Assembly (NCBI RefSeq): GCF_900109745.1
Contig: NZ_FOAV01000011.1
Span: forward strand, 124,001-188,000
From: Roseateles sp. YR242
GTDB lineage: Bacteria; Pseudomonadota; Gammaproteobacteria; Burkholderiales; Burkholderiaceae_C
DNA length: 64,000 bases
Direction of reading: 5' to 3'
Program-made: the position numbers and the translations under genes
The notes under the pieces: model-generated
What the model was told of the DNA's origin: nothing
The model's input: the letters and a program-made list of their open reading frames with translations, nothing else
Database searches by the model: none
In this document: in pieces, positions 48,411-57,348 of the stretch
Numbering within the stretch: position 1 is the stretch's first letter
Layout: each line of letters begins with the position of its first letter

Positions 48411-48495
48411 TGACGGGGCGCCGCGCGGTGGGCGGCGCTAATGCCAAGCGCCAGTGCCGGGCGTTATCACCCGCCTGGTCTGTTCGATCCGCCGA

Positions 48496-48798
48496 TTACA
48501 GCGCGAACTCTTCCAGCTTGGCGCCGTTGGCGATGGCTGCCTTCAGCCACTTCGGCTGCAGGCCGCGGCCGCTCCAGGTTTCTCCGGTGGCTTGATTGCG
48601 GTACTTCGCGGCCACCTTGGAGGCCTTGGCCCCGCTGGTCTTGGCAGCACGGGCCGTCAGGTCCGCCACATTCAGTCCATATTCGGACATCAGCGACTTC
48701 ACTTTGGCAATCGCGTCGGCGCGTTCACGCTCCTGGGTTTCCGCGATTTGCTGTTCAAGCGCGGCCCGTTGGGCCAACAGATCTTTGAGCGATGCCAT
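48496..48798 (-). CDS. H-NS family histone-like protein
   Basis: 100 residues from ATG 48798 with GAGGA upstream. The N-terminal coiled coil (~1-45, LKDLLAQRAALEQQIAETQ) oligomerises. The C-terminal core KYRNQATGETWSGRGLQPKWL carries the H-NS DNA-binding signature TWSGRG. Proteins of this size and type (H-NS/BpH3/Bv3F-like) silence AT-rich DNA. It has its own clear -10 and terminator. Several copies often occur in Burkholderiales, so it may be one of a set. Confidence 0.93.
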   Translation of the reverse strand: MASLKDLLAQRAALEQQIAETQERERADAIAKVKSLMSEYGLNVADLTARAAKTSGAKASKVAAKYRNQATGETWSGRGLQPKWLKAAIANGAKLEEFAL

Positions 48799-48851
48799 TT
48801 ATGCAATTCCTCACAAGGTTCAACAGCCAAAGCCCGAAAAGGGCATGGGCC

Positions 48852-48882
48852 ATTATATGCAGCCTTATGAATAACTCCGCAA
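48852..48882 (-). promoter_or_regulatory. Promoter of the H-NS-family gene
   Basis: On the minus strand a perfect TATAAT (plus-strand 48852-48857) lies 54 bases upstream of the start codon. The best -35 is TTGCGG (48877-48882) with a long 19-base spacing, so the -10 is the reliable part. A short A/T-rich leader follows. Confidence 0.65.
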
Positions 48883-48952
48883 GGGGGTTATTGCGTACTT
48901 TGACAATCCTGGCAACTGTTGACTGTTTGCCTACCCGTCAATGTCATTGAAA

Positions 48953-49225
48953 TCAAGCCGCAGGCGGAACATAACCGGCAGGTTGTTCCGCGCCGCCGCC
49001 GAAGAAGAACTGCTCCATCTGGCGGGCGAGGTATTGCCGTGCGCGTTGGTCCGCCAGATTCAGGCGGTTTTCGTTGACGAGCATGGTCTGGTGCTTCATC
49101 CAGGCCGCCCAGGCTTCCTTTGAAACATTTTCATAGATGCGCTTGCCGAGTTCGCCGGGGTAGGCGGGGAAGTCCATGCCCTCGGCTTCCTTCTTCAGAT
49201 AAACGCACTGCACCATACGAGCCAT
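48953..49225 (-). CDS. yggX: Fe(2+)-trafficking/oxidative damage protection protein YggX
   Basis: 90 residues; the complete family sequence is visible. It begins [20 protein letters not shown] and includes [20 protein letters not shown] and [19 protein letters not shown]. It is a small cytoplasmic protein that protects iron-sulfur clusters from oxidation. The last dozen residues ([15 protein letters not shown]) are more variable than the rest. It lies 71 bases downstream of argA on the same strand. Confidence 0.97.
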   Translation of the reverse strand: MARMVQCVYLKKEAEGMDFPAYPGELGKRIYENVSKEAWAAWMKHQTMLVNENRLNLADQRARQYLARQMEQFFFGGGAEQPAGYVPPAA

Positions 49226-49296
49226 TTCAAACCTCTATCTCAAACGTTGTCAGGGATGGTGGCAGGCAATTGCCGCCACCGGAATAAATCGCCAGA

Positions 49297-50637
49297 TCAG
49301 GTCAATTTTTTGACCAGCACCTGGGAGCGACGGTCCCAGTTGTATTTGCGCTTGCGTTCCTCGGGCAGCCAATCCGGGTCCACCGGCTGGAAACCGCGTT
49401 TGATGAACCAGTGCATCGTGCGGGTGGTCAGCACAAAGATGCTGGTCAGGCCCATGGAGCGGGCGCGTTGCTCAATGCGCTTGAGCAGGCGCTCCCCGTC
49501 CCCCTGACCCTGAACCGCGCTGGACACGGTCAGGGCGGCCATTTCGGCCGTGCGGGCTTCCTGGTAGGGATGCAGTGCGGCGCAGCCGAAAATCACGCCG
49601 TCGTGTTCGATGACGGTATAGGACTCGATGTCGCGCTCGATTTCGCTGCGGTCTCGCTTCACCAGGGTGCCATCACGTTCAAATGGCTCGATCAGGGCGA
49701 TCAGGCTGCCAATATCGTCATGGGTGGCTTCGCGCAGGCTTTCGAGTTTCTCGTCCACCACCATGGTGCCAATGCCATCGTGGGTATAGACCTCCTGCAG
49801 CAAGGCGCCATCGACGGCAAAAGGCAGGATGTGGCTACGTTCCACACCGGCTTCGCAGGCCCGTACGCAGTGTTGCAGGTAGAACGCCACATCGGTGGGT
49901 TGGGTGGGACGCGGCAACTTGGTGAGCAGCCGTTTGGCGTCGGCCAGGGTCAATTCGGTGTCGATACCGCTTTCGGGATCTTCCGGATTTTCCTGCACGC
50001 CGTCCACTTCGGTCATGAACAGCAGCTTGTCCGCCTGCAGGGCAATGGCCGTGGCGGTGGCCACATCTTCCATCATCAAATTGAAGGCGTCCCCTGTGGG
50101 GGAGAAACCAAAGGGGGACATCAGCACGATGGCCCCAATATCAATGGCGCGCTGAATGGCCGCGGCATCCACGCGACGGACGATGCCGCTGTGCTTGAAA
50201 TCCACCCCATCCACGATGCCCACGGGGCGAGCCGTCAGGAAATTACCTGAAACCACCCGAACGGTGGAATTGGCCATCGGGGTGTTGGGCAAACCTTGCG
50301 AGAAGGCTGCTTCGATTTCAAACCGCAACTGGCCAGCAGCTTCCTGGGCGCAATCCAGCGTGATGGCATCGGTGATGCGCATACCGTGGCTGTACAGGGC
50401 CGGATGCCCCTTGGCCGCCAGCTGTTCATTGACCTGAGGGCGAAAACCATGCACCAGCACGATCTTGATGCCCATGGCATGCATGATGGCCAGATCCTGG
50501 ACAAAGCTGTTGAGCTTGCCGGCCGCGATCAGTTCCCCCGTCATGCCCACGACGAAGGTCTCGCCACGGTACGCATGGATATAAGGTGCCACCGCGCGGA
50601 ACCACGGGACGAAGGTATGGGGGAAGACCAGGCTCAT
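49297..50637 (-). CDS. argA: Amino-acid N-acetyltransferase (N-acetylglutamate synthase)
   Basis: 446 residues from ATG 50637 (MSLVFPHTFVPWFRAVAPYI), the usual family start; the frame is open for 37 more codons. The N-terminal amino-acid-kinase-like domain has VVGMTGELIAAGKLNSFVQD and LVHGFRPQVNEQLAAKG. The C-terminal GNAT acetyltransferase domain has AALTVSSAVQGQGDGERLL with the acetyl-CoA loop Q-x-x-G-x-G and LTTRTMHWFIKRGF. It makes N-acetylglutamate from glutamate and acetyl-CoA, the first step of arginine synthesis, and is typically feedback-inhibited by arginine. It is divergent from the VOC gene. Confidence 0.97.
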   Translation of the reverse strand: MSLVFPHTFVPWFRAVAPYIHAYRGETFVVGMTGELIAAGKLNSFVQDLAIMHAMGIKIVLVHGFRPQVNEQLAAKGHPALYSHGMRITDAITLDCAQEAAGQLRFEIEAAFSQGLPNTPMANSTVRVVSGNFLTARPVGIVDGVDFKHSGIVRRVDAAAIQRAIDIGAIVLMSPFGFSPTGDAFNLMMEDVATATAIALQADKLLFMTEVDGVQENPEDPESGIDTELTLADAKRLLTKLPRPTQPTDVAFYLQHCVRACEAGVERSHILPFAVDGALLQEVYTHDGIGTMVVDEKLESLREATHDDIGSLIALIEPFERDGTLVKRDRSEIERDIESYTVIEHDGVIFGCAALHPYQEARTAEMAALTVSSAVQGQGDGERLLKRIEQRARSMGLTSIFVLTTRTMHWFIKRGFQPVDPDWLPEERKRKYNWDRRSQVLVKKLT

Positions 50638-50747
50638 GGGCGCGAATTGTGCCGCAGCCTGTCCCCCGTACACGGGTTTGTGGCCACTTGCCGGGCGCAC
50701 AGCCGCGCGCGAGCATGGGGTGTCTCCCAAACGCATCGGAGCGAGCA

Positions 50748-51146
50748 ATGGATGTCTTCAAGACCCATGGGGCTTTCAGCTGGTCGGAACTCATGACCAC
50801 GGACCCCGAGAAGGCGGCTGCCTTCTACGGCAGCCTGTTCGGCTGGAAACTGGAGGCCATGCCGATGGCCGGTGACCCGGCGGCCGGGGTGTACCGCGTC
50901 GCCAAGGTGGGCGACGTGGCGGTGGGTGGCCTGGCCGCCAGCCCGAAGGGCGAGCCCATGCCCCCCACCTGGGGCTGCTACGTGACGGTGGACGACGTGG
51001 ACGCGACGGTGGCCCAGGTGCAGCAACTGGGTGGCAGCATCCTCATGCCGGTCATCGAGATCCCGACGGTGGGGCGCATGGCGACCATCCGAGACCCCCA
51101 GGGGGCGGTGCTGAACATCATTACGTATAGCGCGCCGGCCGCTTGA
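50748..51146 (+). CDS. VOC-family glyoxalase-like protein
   Basis: 132 residues from ATG 50748 with GGAG seven bases upstream. A single VOC module has FSWSELMTTDPEKAAAFYGSLFGWKLE at the start and the late motif MATIRDPQGAVLNIITY. This matches the group of small glyoxalase/bleomycin-resistance-like proteins whose substrate is generally unknown. Metal-ligand positions are only partly recognisable. It lies 110 bases downstream of the argA start in the opposite direction. Confidence 0.85.
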   Translation: MDVFKTHGAFSWSELMTTDPEKAAAFYGSLFGWKLEAMPMAGDPAAGVYRVAKVGDVAVGGLAASPKGEPMPPTWGCYVTVDDVDATVAQVQQLGGSILMPVIEIPTVGRMATIRDPQGAVLNIITYSAPAA

Positions 51147-51164
51147 AGCGGGCGGTGGTGGGGG

Positions 51165-54100
51165 ATGGCGGCCCGGCGAACGGAACGGGTGAGCCCGGGG
51201 ACGGATAATGCGCGCCCCGTGAGTCAAAACAATTCCTCCCCCCCATCCCGCGCCGGTCGCCGTCCCGAAGGCCGCCAAGCTCGTAGTCCGGAGCGCAATC
51301 CGGAGCGCAATCCGCACGGTAGTGCGGCGCCCAGGGCAGAGCGCAACCAGGAACGTAGTCCCGAGCGCAGTTTGGAGCGCCGAGGCTCAGCCCGTGCACC
51401 GGCCACGCCCATCCCGCCCATCGAGTTTCCCGAATCGCTGCCGGTCTCCGGCCGGCGGGAAGAGATCATGCAAGCGCTGGCGAACCATCAGGTCGTCATC
51501 GTGTGCGGGGAGACCGGCTCGGGCAAGACCACCCAGTTGCCCAAGATCGCACTGGCCATGGGGCGCGGGCGCGGCAACGGCGGCGGTCTGATCGGCCACA
51601 CCCAGCCGCGCCGGATCGCCGCCTCCAGCGTCGCCAAGCGCATTGCCGAGGAGCTCAGGTCCCCGCTGGGGGATGTGGTGGGCTACAAGGTGCGTTTCCA
51701 GGACCGGCTGTCGCCCGGCGCGTCGGTCAAGCTGATGACCGACGGCATCTTGCTGGCGGAAACCCAGACCGACCCGCTGCTCAAGGCCTATGACACGCTG
51801 ATCATCGACGAGGCGCACGAGCGCAGCCTCAACATCGACTTCCTGCTGGGTTACCTGCGAGAGATCCTCCCGCGCCGGCCGGATCTGAAGGTCATCGTGA
51901 CCTCGGCGACCATCGACGCCGACCGCTTTGCCCAGCATTTCGCAGCGCCCGCCACGCCTGCGGCCCCCGCCGTGCCGGCCCCGGTCATCATGGTCTCCGG
52001 GCGCCTGTTCCCGGTGGAGCAGCGCTACCGCCCCTTCGAGGAATCCCGCGATCACGACCTCAGCGACGCCATCTGCGACGCCGTGGACGAGCTCTGGCGC
52101 GAAGGCTCCGGCGACGTGCTGGTCTTCCTGCCTGGCGAGCGCGAGATCCGCGAGGCGGCGGAGGCCCTGCGCAAGCATCATCCGCCCGGTGTGGAGGTGC
52201 TGCCGCTGTTTGCCCGCCTCTCCCAGCAGGAGCAGGACCGTGTGTTCCAGCCCCACGGCCAGCCGCGCATCGTGCTGGCCACCAACGTGGCGGAAACCTC
52301 ACTGACGGTGCCTGGCATTCGCTATGTGGTGGACCCGGGGCTGGCGCGGGTCAAGCGCTACAGCTACCGCAACAAGGTGGAGCAACTGCAGATCGAGTCC
52401 ATCAGCCAGGCCGCCGCCAACCAGCGCGCCGGCCGCTGCGGGCGGGTCAGCAACGGCATCTGCGTGCGGCTGTATGACGAGAAAGACTTCCTCGCCCGCC
52501 CGCGCTTCACCGACCCCGAGATCCTGCGCAGTTCGCTCGCGGGGGTGATCCTGCGCATGAAGGCCCTGCGACTTGGTCAGGTGGAGGACTTCGCCTTCAT
52601 CGAACCCCCGCCGCGCAAGGCGGTGGCCGATGGCTACCAGTTGCTGGCGGAACTCGGCGCGGTGGACGAGCGCAACGAGTTGACCGCCATTGGCGAGGAA
52701 CTGTGCCGCCTGCCGCTGGACCCCCGTGTGGGACGGATGATTCTGGAAGCCCGCAAGCGTGATGCGCTGACCGAGGTGCTGATCATCGCCAGCGCGCTCT
52801 CCGGCCAGGATGTCCGCGACAGGCCGATGGAGCAGGCGCAGTCCGCCGACGAGAAGCACAAGAAGTTCGACGACGAGCGCTCCGAGTTCATGGGCTACCT
52901 CAAGCTCTGGAAGTGGCTGGGCGAATCGCGCGGCAGCGGCCCGGGTGAGGGCGATGCCCACACGCCCGACGGCCAGGCGCCCCGTGTGCACAAGCTCAGC
53001 AACCGCCGCCATGAGCAACTGCTGCGGGACAACTTCGTGAGTCCGCGCCGCGTGCGGGAGTGGCGCGACATCCATTCCCAGCTCCACACCGTGGTGGCCG
53101 AGCTGGGCTGGCGCCTGAATGGGGCGGTGGCCACCTATGAGCAGGTTCACCTGTCCATGCTGGCCGGGCTGCTGGGCAACATCGGCTGCAAGGCCGATGA
53201 CGACGACTGGTATCTGGGCGCACGGGGCATCAAGTTCTGGCGCCACCCGGGTGCGCACCTGAGCAAGAAGCCGGGCCGCTGGATTGTGGCGGCAGAGCTG
53301 GTGGACACCACCCGGCTGTTCGGCCGTGGCATTGCCGCCATCGAACCGCAGTGGCTGCCCGGCATTGCTGGCCACCTGATCAAGACCCAGATGCTGGAGC
53401 CGCACTGGGAGAAGAAGGCTGCCGAGGTGATCGCGCTGGAGCGGGCCACGCTCTACGGCATCGTCATCTACAACAACCGCCGGGTGAACTTCGGGCGGGT
53501 GGACCCGGCGGCAGCGCGCGAGATCTTCATTCGCGAGGCCCTGGTCAATGGCGACTGGGAGACGCGGCTGCCCTTCCTGGCCCACAACCAGAAGCAGATC
53601 GCCAAGGTGGAGGAGCTGGAACACAAGTCCCGCCGGCAGGACGTGCTGGTGGACGACGAGCTCATCTACGCCTATTACGACGAGCACCTGCCGGCCGATG
53701 TGTGCTCCGGCGCCACACTGGAGAAATGGTGGCGCGAGGCCAGCAAGGCCAACCCGCGCCTGCTGCAGCTCAACCGTGAGGAGCTGATGCGCCACGAGGC
53801 GGCGGGTGTGACCAGCAACGCCTTCCCCAAGACCGTGCGGCTGGGCGGCGTCGATTGCAGCGTCACCTACCTGCATCAACCGGGCGATGCGCGGGATGGT
53901 GTGACCGTCACGGTTCCCATCTACGCGCTCAACCAGGTCAATGACGATCGCACCGAATGGCTGGTGCCCGGCATGGTCGAAGCGAAGGTGCTGGCGCTGC
54001 TCAAGAGCCTGCATCAGAAGCCTCGGGCCCGGCTGACGCCGTTGCCGGACTTCGTGCGGGAGTTCGTCGAGCTCACCCCGTTCGCCCAGGGCGGCCTGCT

Positions 54101-55391
54101 GGATGTGCTGCTCAAGGCGGTGAAGGAGCGTACGCAACTGGCCATCCAGCGCAATGACTTCAAGCTGGAGCAGTTGCAGGCCCACCTGTTCATGAACATC
54201 CGCGTGGTGGATGAGCATGGGCGGCAACTGGGTCAGGGCCGCAACCTGGCCGCACTGAAGGCGGAACTGGGCGGACAGGCCCGCTCCGCCTTCCAGGCAT
54301 TGGCGACGCTCAAGATGCAAGGCGCGGATGCGGCTGCACACGAGGGCGTGCCTGCGGCATCGACGGTGGCATCCACTGCGACAGCATCCGCGGACAACCT
54401 GCAGCGGCCGGCTGACGTCGGCCACGGACGGGGCGACCGCCATGCTGAGGGCGCTGGGCGCAGCGGAGGCAGTGGCCGCCATGGTGGCATCCGGGCCACG
54501 GTGGTGCCCCCGCCATCCGCCGCAGCGGCGGCTGACGCGACCAAGACTTACACCAACTGGACTTTCGGCGAGCTGCCGGAACTGATGGAGATCAAGCGCG
54601 GCCCGCAGACCCTGATCGGCTTCCCGGCCCTGATCGACCGCAACACCCACGTCGAGATCGAGGTGTTCGACGAGCCCGAATTGGCCGCTGCCCGCCACCG
54701 CGCCGGCCTGCGCCGCCTGATCGCGCTGCAGCTCAAGGAGCCGCTGAAGTACCTGGAAAAGAACATCCCTGACCTGCAGGCCATGGCCGTGGCCTTCATG
54801 AGCCTGGGCACCAATGAGGAGTTGCGTGACCAGATCATTGCCGTGGCCCTGGACCGGGCCTTCCTGGGCGACCCGCTGCCGGTGGACGAATTCAAGTTCA
54901 AGGCCCGGCTGGAAGAAGGGCGCGCGCGACTGAACCTGATTGCCCAGGAAGTGGCGCGGCTGGCCTACAGCGTGCTGCTGGAGTACCAGGCAGCGCTGCG
55001 CAAGCTCAAGGACACGCGCTCCGCGCCCAAGGACGTGGTGGAGGACATCCAGGCGCAGTTCCAGCGGCTCATGCCCAAGCGCTTCGTGCTGCAGACGCCC
55101 TGGGCGCAGCTGCAGCATTACCCGCGTTACCTGAAGGCCATCACCTTGCGGCTGGACAAGTTCCGCACTGACGCCGCCCGCGACGCCAAGCTCATGACCG
55201 AACTCAAGCCCCTGGAACAGCGCTGGCAGCGCCGGCTGGTGGAGCGCAAGGGGACGCCGGATGCCCGCCTGGATGATTTCCGGTGGCAGCTGGAGGAGCT
55301 CAGGGTGAGCCTTTTTGCACAAGAGCTGCGAACGCCGCAGCCTGTCAGCGTCAAGCGCCTGGAAAAGGTGTGGGCACAGTTACAAAACTGA
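51165..55391 (+). CDS. hrpA: ATP-dependent RNA helicase HrpA
   Basis: Up to 1,408 residues. ATG 51165 gives the whole ORF; GTG 51219 is another plausible start. Residues ~20-80 are low-complexity with repeated ER-N/S-P (SPERNPERNPHG). Helicase motifs follow: Walker A GETGSGKTTQLPK, DEAH box in LIIDEAHERSLNIDF, SAT in VTSATIDADRF, and TNVAETSLTVPG and QRAGRCGRV from domain 2. The HA2 and OB-fold domains come next. A His/Gly/Ala-rich linker near 1,050-1,120 precedes the DUF3418 C-terminal domain. It is the long HrpA form, involved in RNA/ribosome-associated remodelling. It is 19 bases behind the VOC gene. Confidence 0.96.
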   Translation: MAARRTERVSPGTDNARPVSQNNSSPPSRAGRRPEGRQARSPERNPERNPHGSAAPRAERNQERSPERSLERRGSARAPATPIPPIEFPESLPVSGRREEIMQALANHQVVIVCGETGSGKTTQLPKIALAMGRGRGNGGGLIGHTQPRRIAASSVAKRIAEELRSPLGDVVGYKVRFQDRLSPGASVKLMTDGILLAETQTDPLLKAYDTLIIDEAHERSLNIDFLLGYLREILPRRPDLKVIVTSATIDADRFAQHFAAPATPAAPAVPAPVIMVSGRLFPVEQRYRPFEESRDHDLSDAICDAVDELWREGSGDVLVFLPGEREIREAAEALRKHHPPGVEVLPLFARLSQQEQDRVFQPHGQPRIVLATNVAETSLTVPGIRYVVDPGLARVKRYSYRNKVEQLQIESISQAAANQRAGRCGRVSNGICVRLYDEKDFLARPRFTDPEILRSSLAGVILRMKALRLGQVEDFAFIEPPPRKAVADGYQLLAELGAVDERNELTAIGEELCRLPLDPRVGRMILEARKRDALTEVLIIASALSGQDVRDRPMEQAQSADEKHKKFDDERSEFMGYLKLWKWLGESRGSGPGEGDAHTPDGQAPRVHKLSNRRHEQLLRDNFVSPRRVREWRDIHSQLHTVVAELGWRLNGAVATYEQVHLSMLAGLLGNIGCKADDDDWYLGARGIKFWRHPGAHLSKKPGRWIVAAELVDTTRLFGRGIAAIEPQWLPGIAGHLIKTQMLEPHWEKKAAEVIALERATLYGIVIYNNRRVNFGRVDPAAAREIFIREALVNGDWETRLPFLAHNQKQIAKVEELEHKSRRQDVLVDDELIYAYYDEHLPADVCSGATLEKWWREASKANPRLLQLNREELMRHEAAGVTSNAFPKTVRLGGVDCSVTYLHQPGDARDGVTVTVPIYALNQVNDDRTEWLVPGMVEAKVLALLKSLHQKPRARLTPLPDFVREFVELTPFAQGGLLDVLLKAVKERTQLAIQRNDFKLEQLQAHLFMNIRVVDEHGRQLGQGRNLAALKAELGGQARSAFQALATLKMQGADAAAHEGVPAASTVASTATASADNLQRPADVGHGRGDRHAEGAGRSGGSGRHGGIRATVVPPPSAAAAADATKTYTNWTFGELPELMEIKRGPQTLIGFPALIDRNTHVEIEVFDEPELAAARHRAGLRRLIALQLKEPLKYLEKNIPDLQAMAVAFMSLGTNEELRDQIIAVALDRAFLGDPLPVDEFKFKARLEEGRARLNLIAQEVARLAYSVLLEYQAALRKLKDTRSAPKDVVEDIQAQFQRLMPKRFVLQTPWAQLQHYPRYLKAITLRLDKFRTDAARDAKLMTELKPLEQRWQRRLVERKGTPDARLDDFRWQLEELRVSLFAQELRTPQPVSVKRLEKVWAQLQN

Positions 55392-55500
55392 GAGGAAAAT
55401 CCACCCTACTTCTACAAGCGAGGACTACGGGTTTTCTGTCCAATCGCAACCACATAAGGACAGTGGCCCCTGGACCAGGCTGGGCGCCACACAACATCGC

Positions 55501-57348
55501 GTGTCTGAGACAACCACCACCTCCACTGCTGCCCCGATGCGGCGCTTTGGCCGCTTCGAGCTCCGCGCGCTGCTGCACAAGAGCCAGCGCAGCATGCTCT
55601 GGCTGGTGTTTGATACACACCACAGCCAGGAAATGCTGCTCATGGTGCCGCGCGAGAAGCCGGCCACCGAGGCGGCGATGCTGCAGTGGCTCAAGACCAT
55701 GGATGCCGCGTCGCGCATCCACCATCCGAATCTGGGTCACGTGGTGGAAGCGGGCCGGGTCGATCCCTGGCCCTATGTGACCTATGACCGGGCCCTGGGT
55801 GAAACCCTGGAAGAGCGTATCGCCCGTGGTGCCCCGTTGCCGCTGGATGCCGCCCAATGGGTGGCGCAGGCGCTGGAGGGTTTGGCCTTCGCGCACGAAG
55901 CCGGCCACGCGCACCGGGACATCCAGCTCGCCCACCTGCTGATCGACCAGGGCGACCATGTCCGGGTGATCGGTCTGGAAGTGGCGCAGGAGACCCTGCC
56001 GGCGGATGCCGATTTCAATGCCACCCGCCGCGCCGCGCGCGAGTCTGCGGAAGAGGACGTCGTAGCCATCGGCCTGGTGCTGCACCGCTTGCTGTCAGGC
56101 AAGCCCGTGCTGGATGAGGCGGACCTGCGCCAGGTGCTGCAACGCATGCAGCCGCAAGGGCAGGAACTGGTGCGCATGGGGTGGGAAACGCCTTACCCCA
56201 TCCCGGAACCCTTGCGTGCCATCGTCAACCGGGCCACGGACCGCCAGGCGCGCCAGCGCTACCACCAGGCCCGCAGCTTCTGGCGGGCGCTGGATGGCTG
56301 GCGCCTGTCTGCCGAGCAGGACGACGGCGGTCCGATCGCCCTGCTCAAGGACAAGATGCAGCGCTTCGGCCATCTGCCCAGCACCACCACGCGGTTGGTG
56401 TCCACCGCGATGTCCGCGGCGATGGCGTCGCAGCACGCGAGCGAACTGGCAGCATTGGCGCTCAAGGACATGGCGCTGACCCTGGAATTGCTGCGCCGCG
56501 TCAACAACGCGCTGCGTCAGCAGGGCCATCAGAACAGCGGCGGCACGGTGCTGAACATGCAGCGCGCCATTGCCATGATGGGTCTGAACGGGCTGGAAGA
56601 CGCCGCCCGCGCGCTCAAGCCCTGGCCGGGCCCGATGAACGAGGCCCAGGCCACCTTCATGCAGAGCCTGCTGCGCCGGGTGCAGCGCGCCGGCGAGGTG
56701 GCGCAGGCCTTGCGGCCAGCCGGATATGACGGTGAAGTGGTTTATCTGATCAACCTGATGCAGAACCTGGGCCGGCTGCTGGTGCAGTACCACTTCCCGG
56801 ACGATGCCCAGCAGATCCGCCAGTTGATGGTGGCCCCGGAGCCGACGGAAGAACATCCCAACCCACGTGGCATGACGGAGCAGGGCGCTGCGTACGCCGT
56901 GCTGGGGTGTGATCTGGAGAGCCTGGGGCTGGCCGTGGCGCGTTATTGGGGCCTGGGTGAGGAGCTGCAGCACATGATGCGCCGGCAGCCTCAGGAAACA
57001 CCAGTGCGCAACGCCGAAGGCGACACCGAGATCCTGCGCCTGACCTGCAGCCTGGCCAATGAACTGATCGACGCGCTGGGACTGCCCGAGCGCAAGCGTC
57101 AGACCGCCATCGAATTGGCCACGCGCCGTTACGCTCGCGCCCTCAACCTGGGCCTGCGGGAAATCTATGACGCCCTGGGGACGGCCCAGGCGGAGGGGGA
57201 GCCGCCCGCAGGGGTGAGTGATCCTCGGGTGGGCGCCGCCGCGACGGCTGCGCCGCGTTCTCGCCTGCGCGAGCGGGCGGAACAGACAACCACGTCAGCC
57301 GGCGCCCGTCCGGCTGGCCGACCGGTGCCGGGCAAGGACTCCCCATGA
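55501..57348 (+). CDS. Pseudokinase-HDOD domain protein
   Basis: 615 residues from GTG 55501; ATG 55537 is also possible (neither has a good ribosome site). Residues ~12-270 form a protein-kinase-like fold, but key residues are lost. The Gly-loop is missing. The catalytic loop reads HRDIQLAHLL (H138-R-D) instead of HRDLKPxN, and no DFG is seen at the expected site (VIGLEVAQ). It is thus a probable pseudokinase. Residues ~280-590 are an HDOD domain (metal-independent HD fold used in regulation). The tail is Ala/Arg-rich. It overlaps the next gene (ATGA) and shares its architecture, so the two arose by duplication and are likely to work together. Confidence 0.8.
   Translation: MSETTTTSTAAPMRRFGRFELRALLHKSQRSMLWLVFDTHHSQEMLLMVPREKPATEAAMLQWLKTMDAASRIHHPNLGHVVEAGRVDPWPYVTYDRALGETLEERIARGAPLPLDAAQWVAQALEGLAFAHEAGHAHRDIQLAHLLIDQGDHVRVIGLEVAQETLPADADFNATRRAARESAEEDVVAIGLVLHRLLSGKPVLDEADLRQVLQRMQPQGQELVRMGWETPYPIPEPLRAIVNRATDRQARQRYHQARSFWRALDGWRLSAEQDDGGPIALLKDKMQRFGHLPSTTTRLVSTAMSAAMASQHASELAALALKDMALTLELLRRVNNALRQQGHQNSGGTVLNMQRAIAMMGLNGLEDAARALKPWPGPMNEAQATFMQSLLRRVQRAGEVAQALRPAGYDGEVVYLINLMQNLGRLLVQYHFPDDAQQIRQLMVAPEPTEEHPNPRGMTEQGAAYAVLGCDLESLGLAVARYWGLGEELQHMMRRQPQETPVRNAEGDTEILRLTCSLANELIDALGLPERKRQTAIELATRRYARALNLGLREIYDALGTAQAEGEPPAGVSDPRVGAAATAAPRSRLRERAEQTTTSAGARPAGRPVPGKDSP

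Noticed and set aside
52299-55322. 1,007-residue minus-strand frame opposite hrpA
   Set aside because: Shadow of a strongly conserved helicase gene; no start context or domains.
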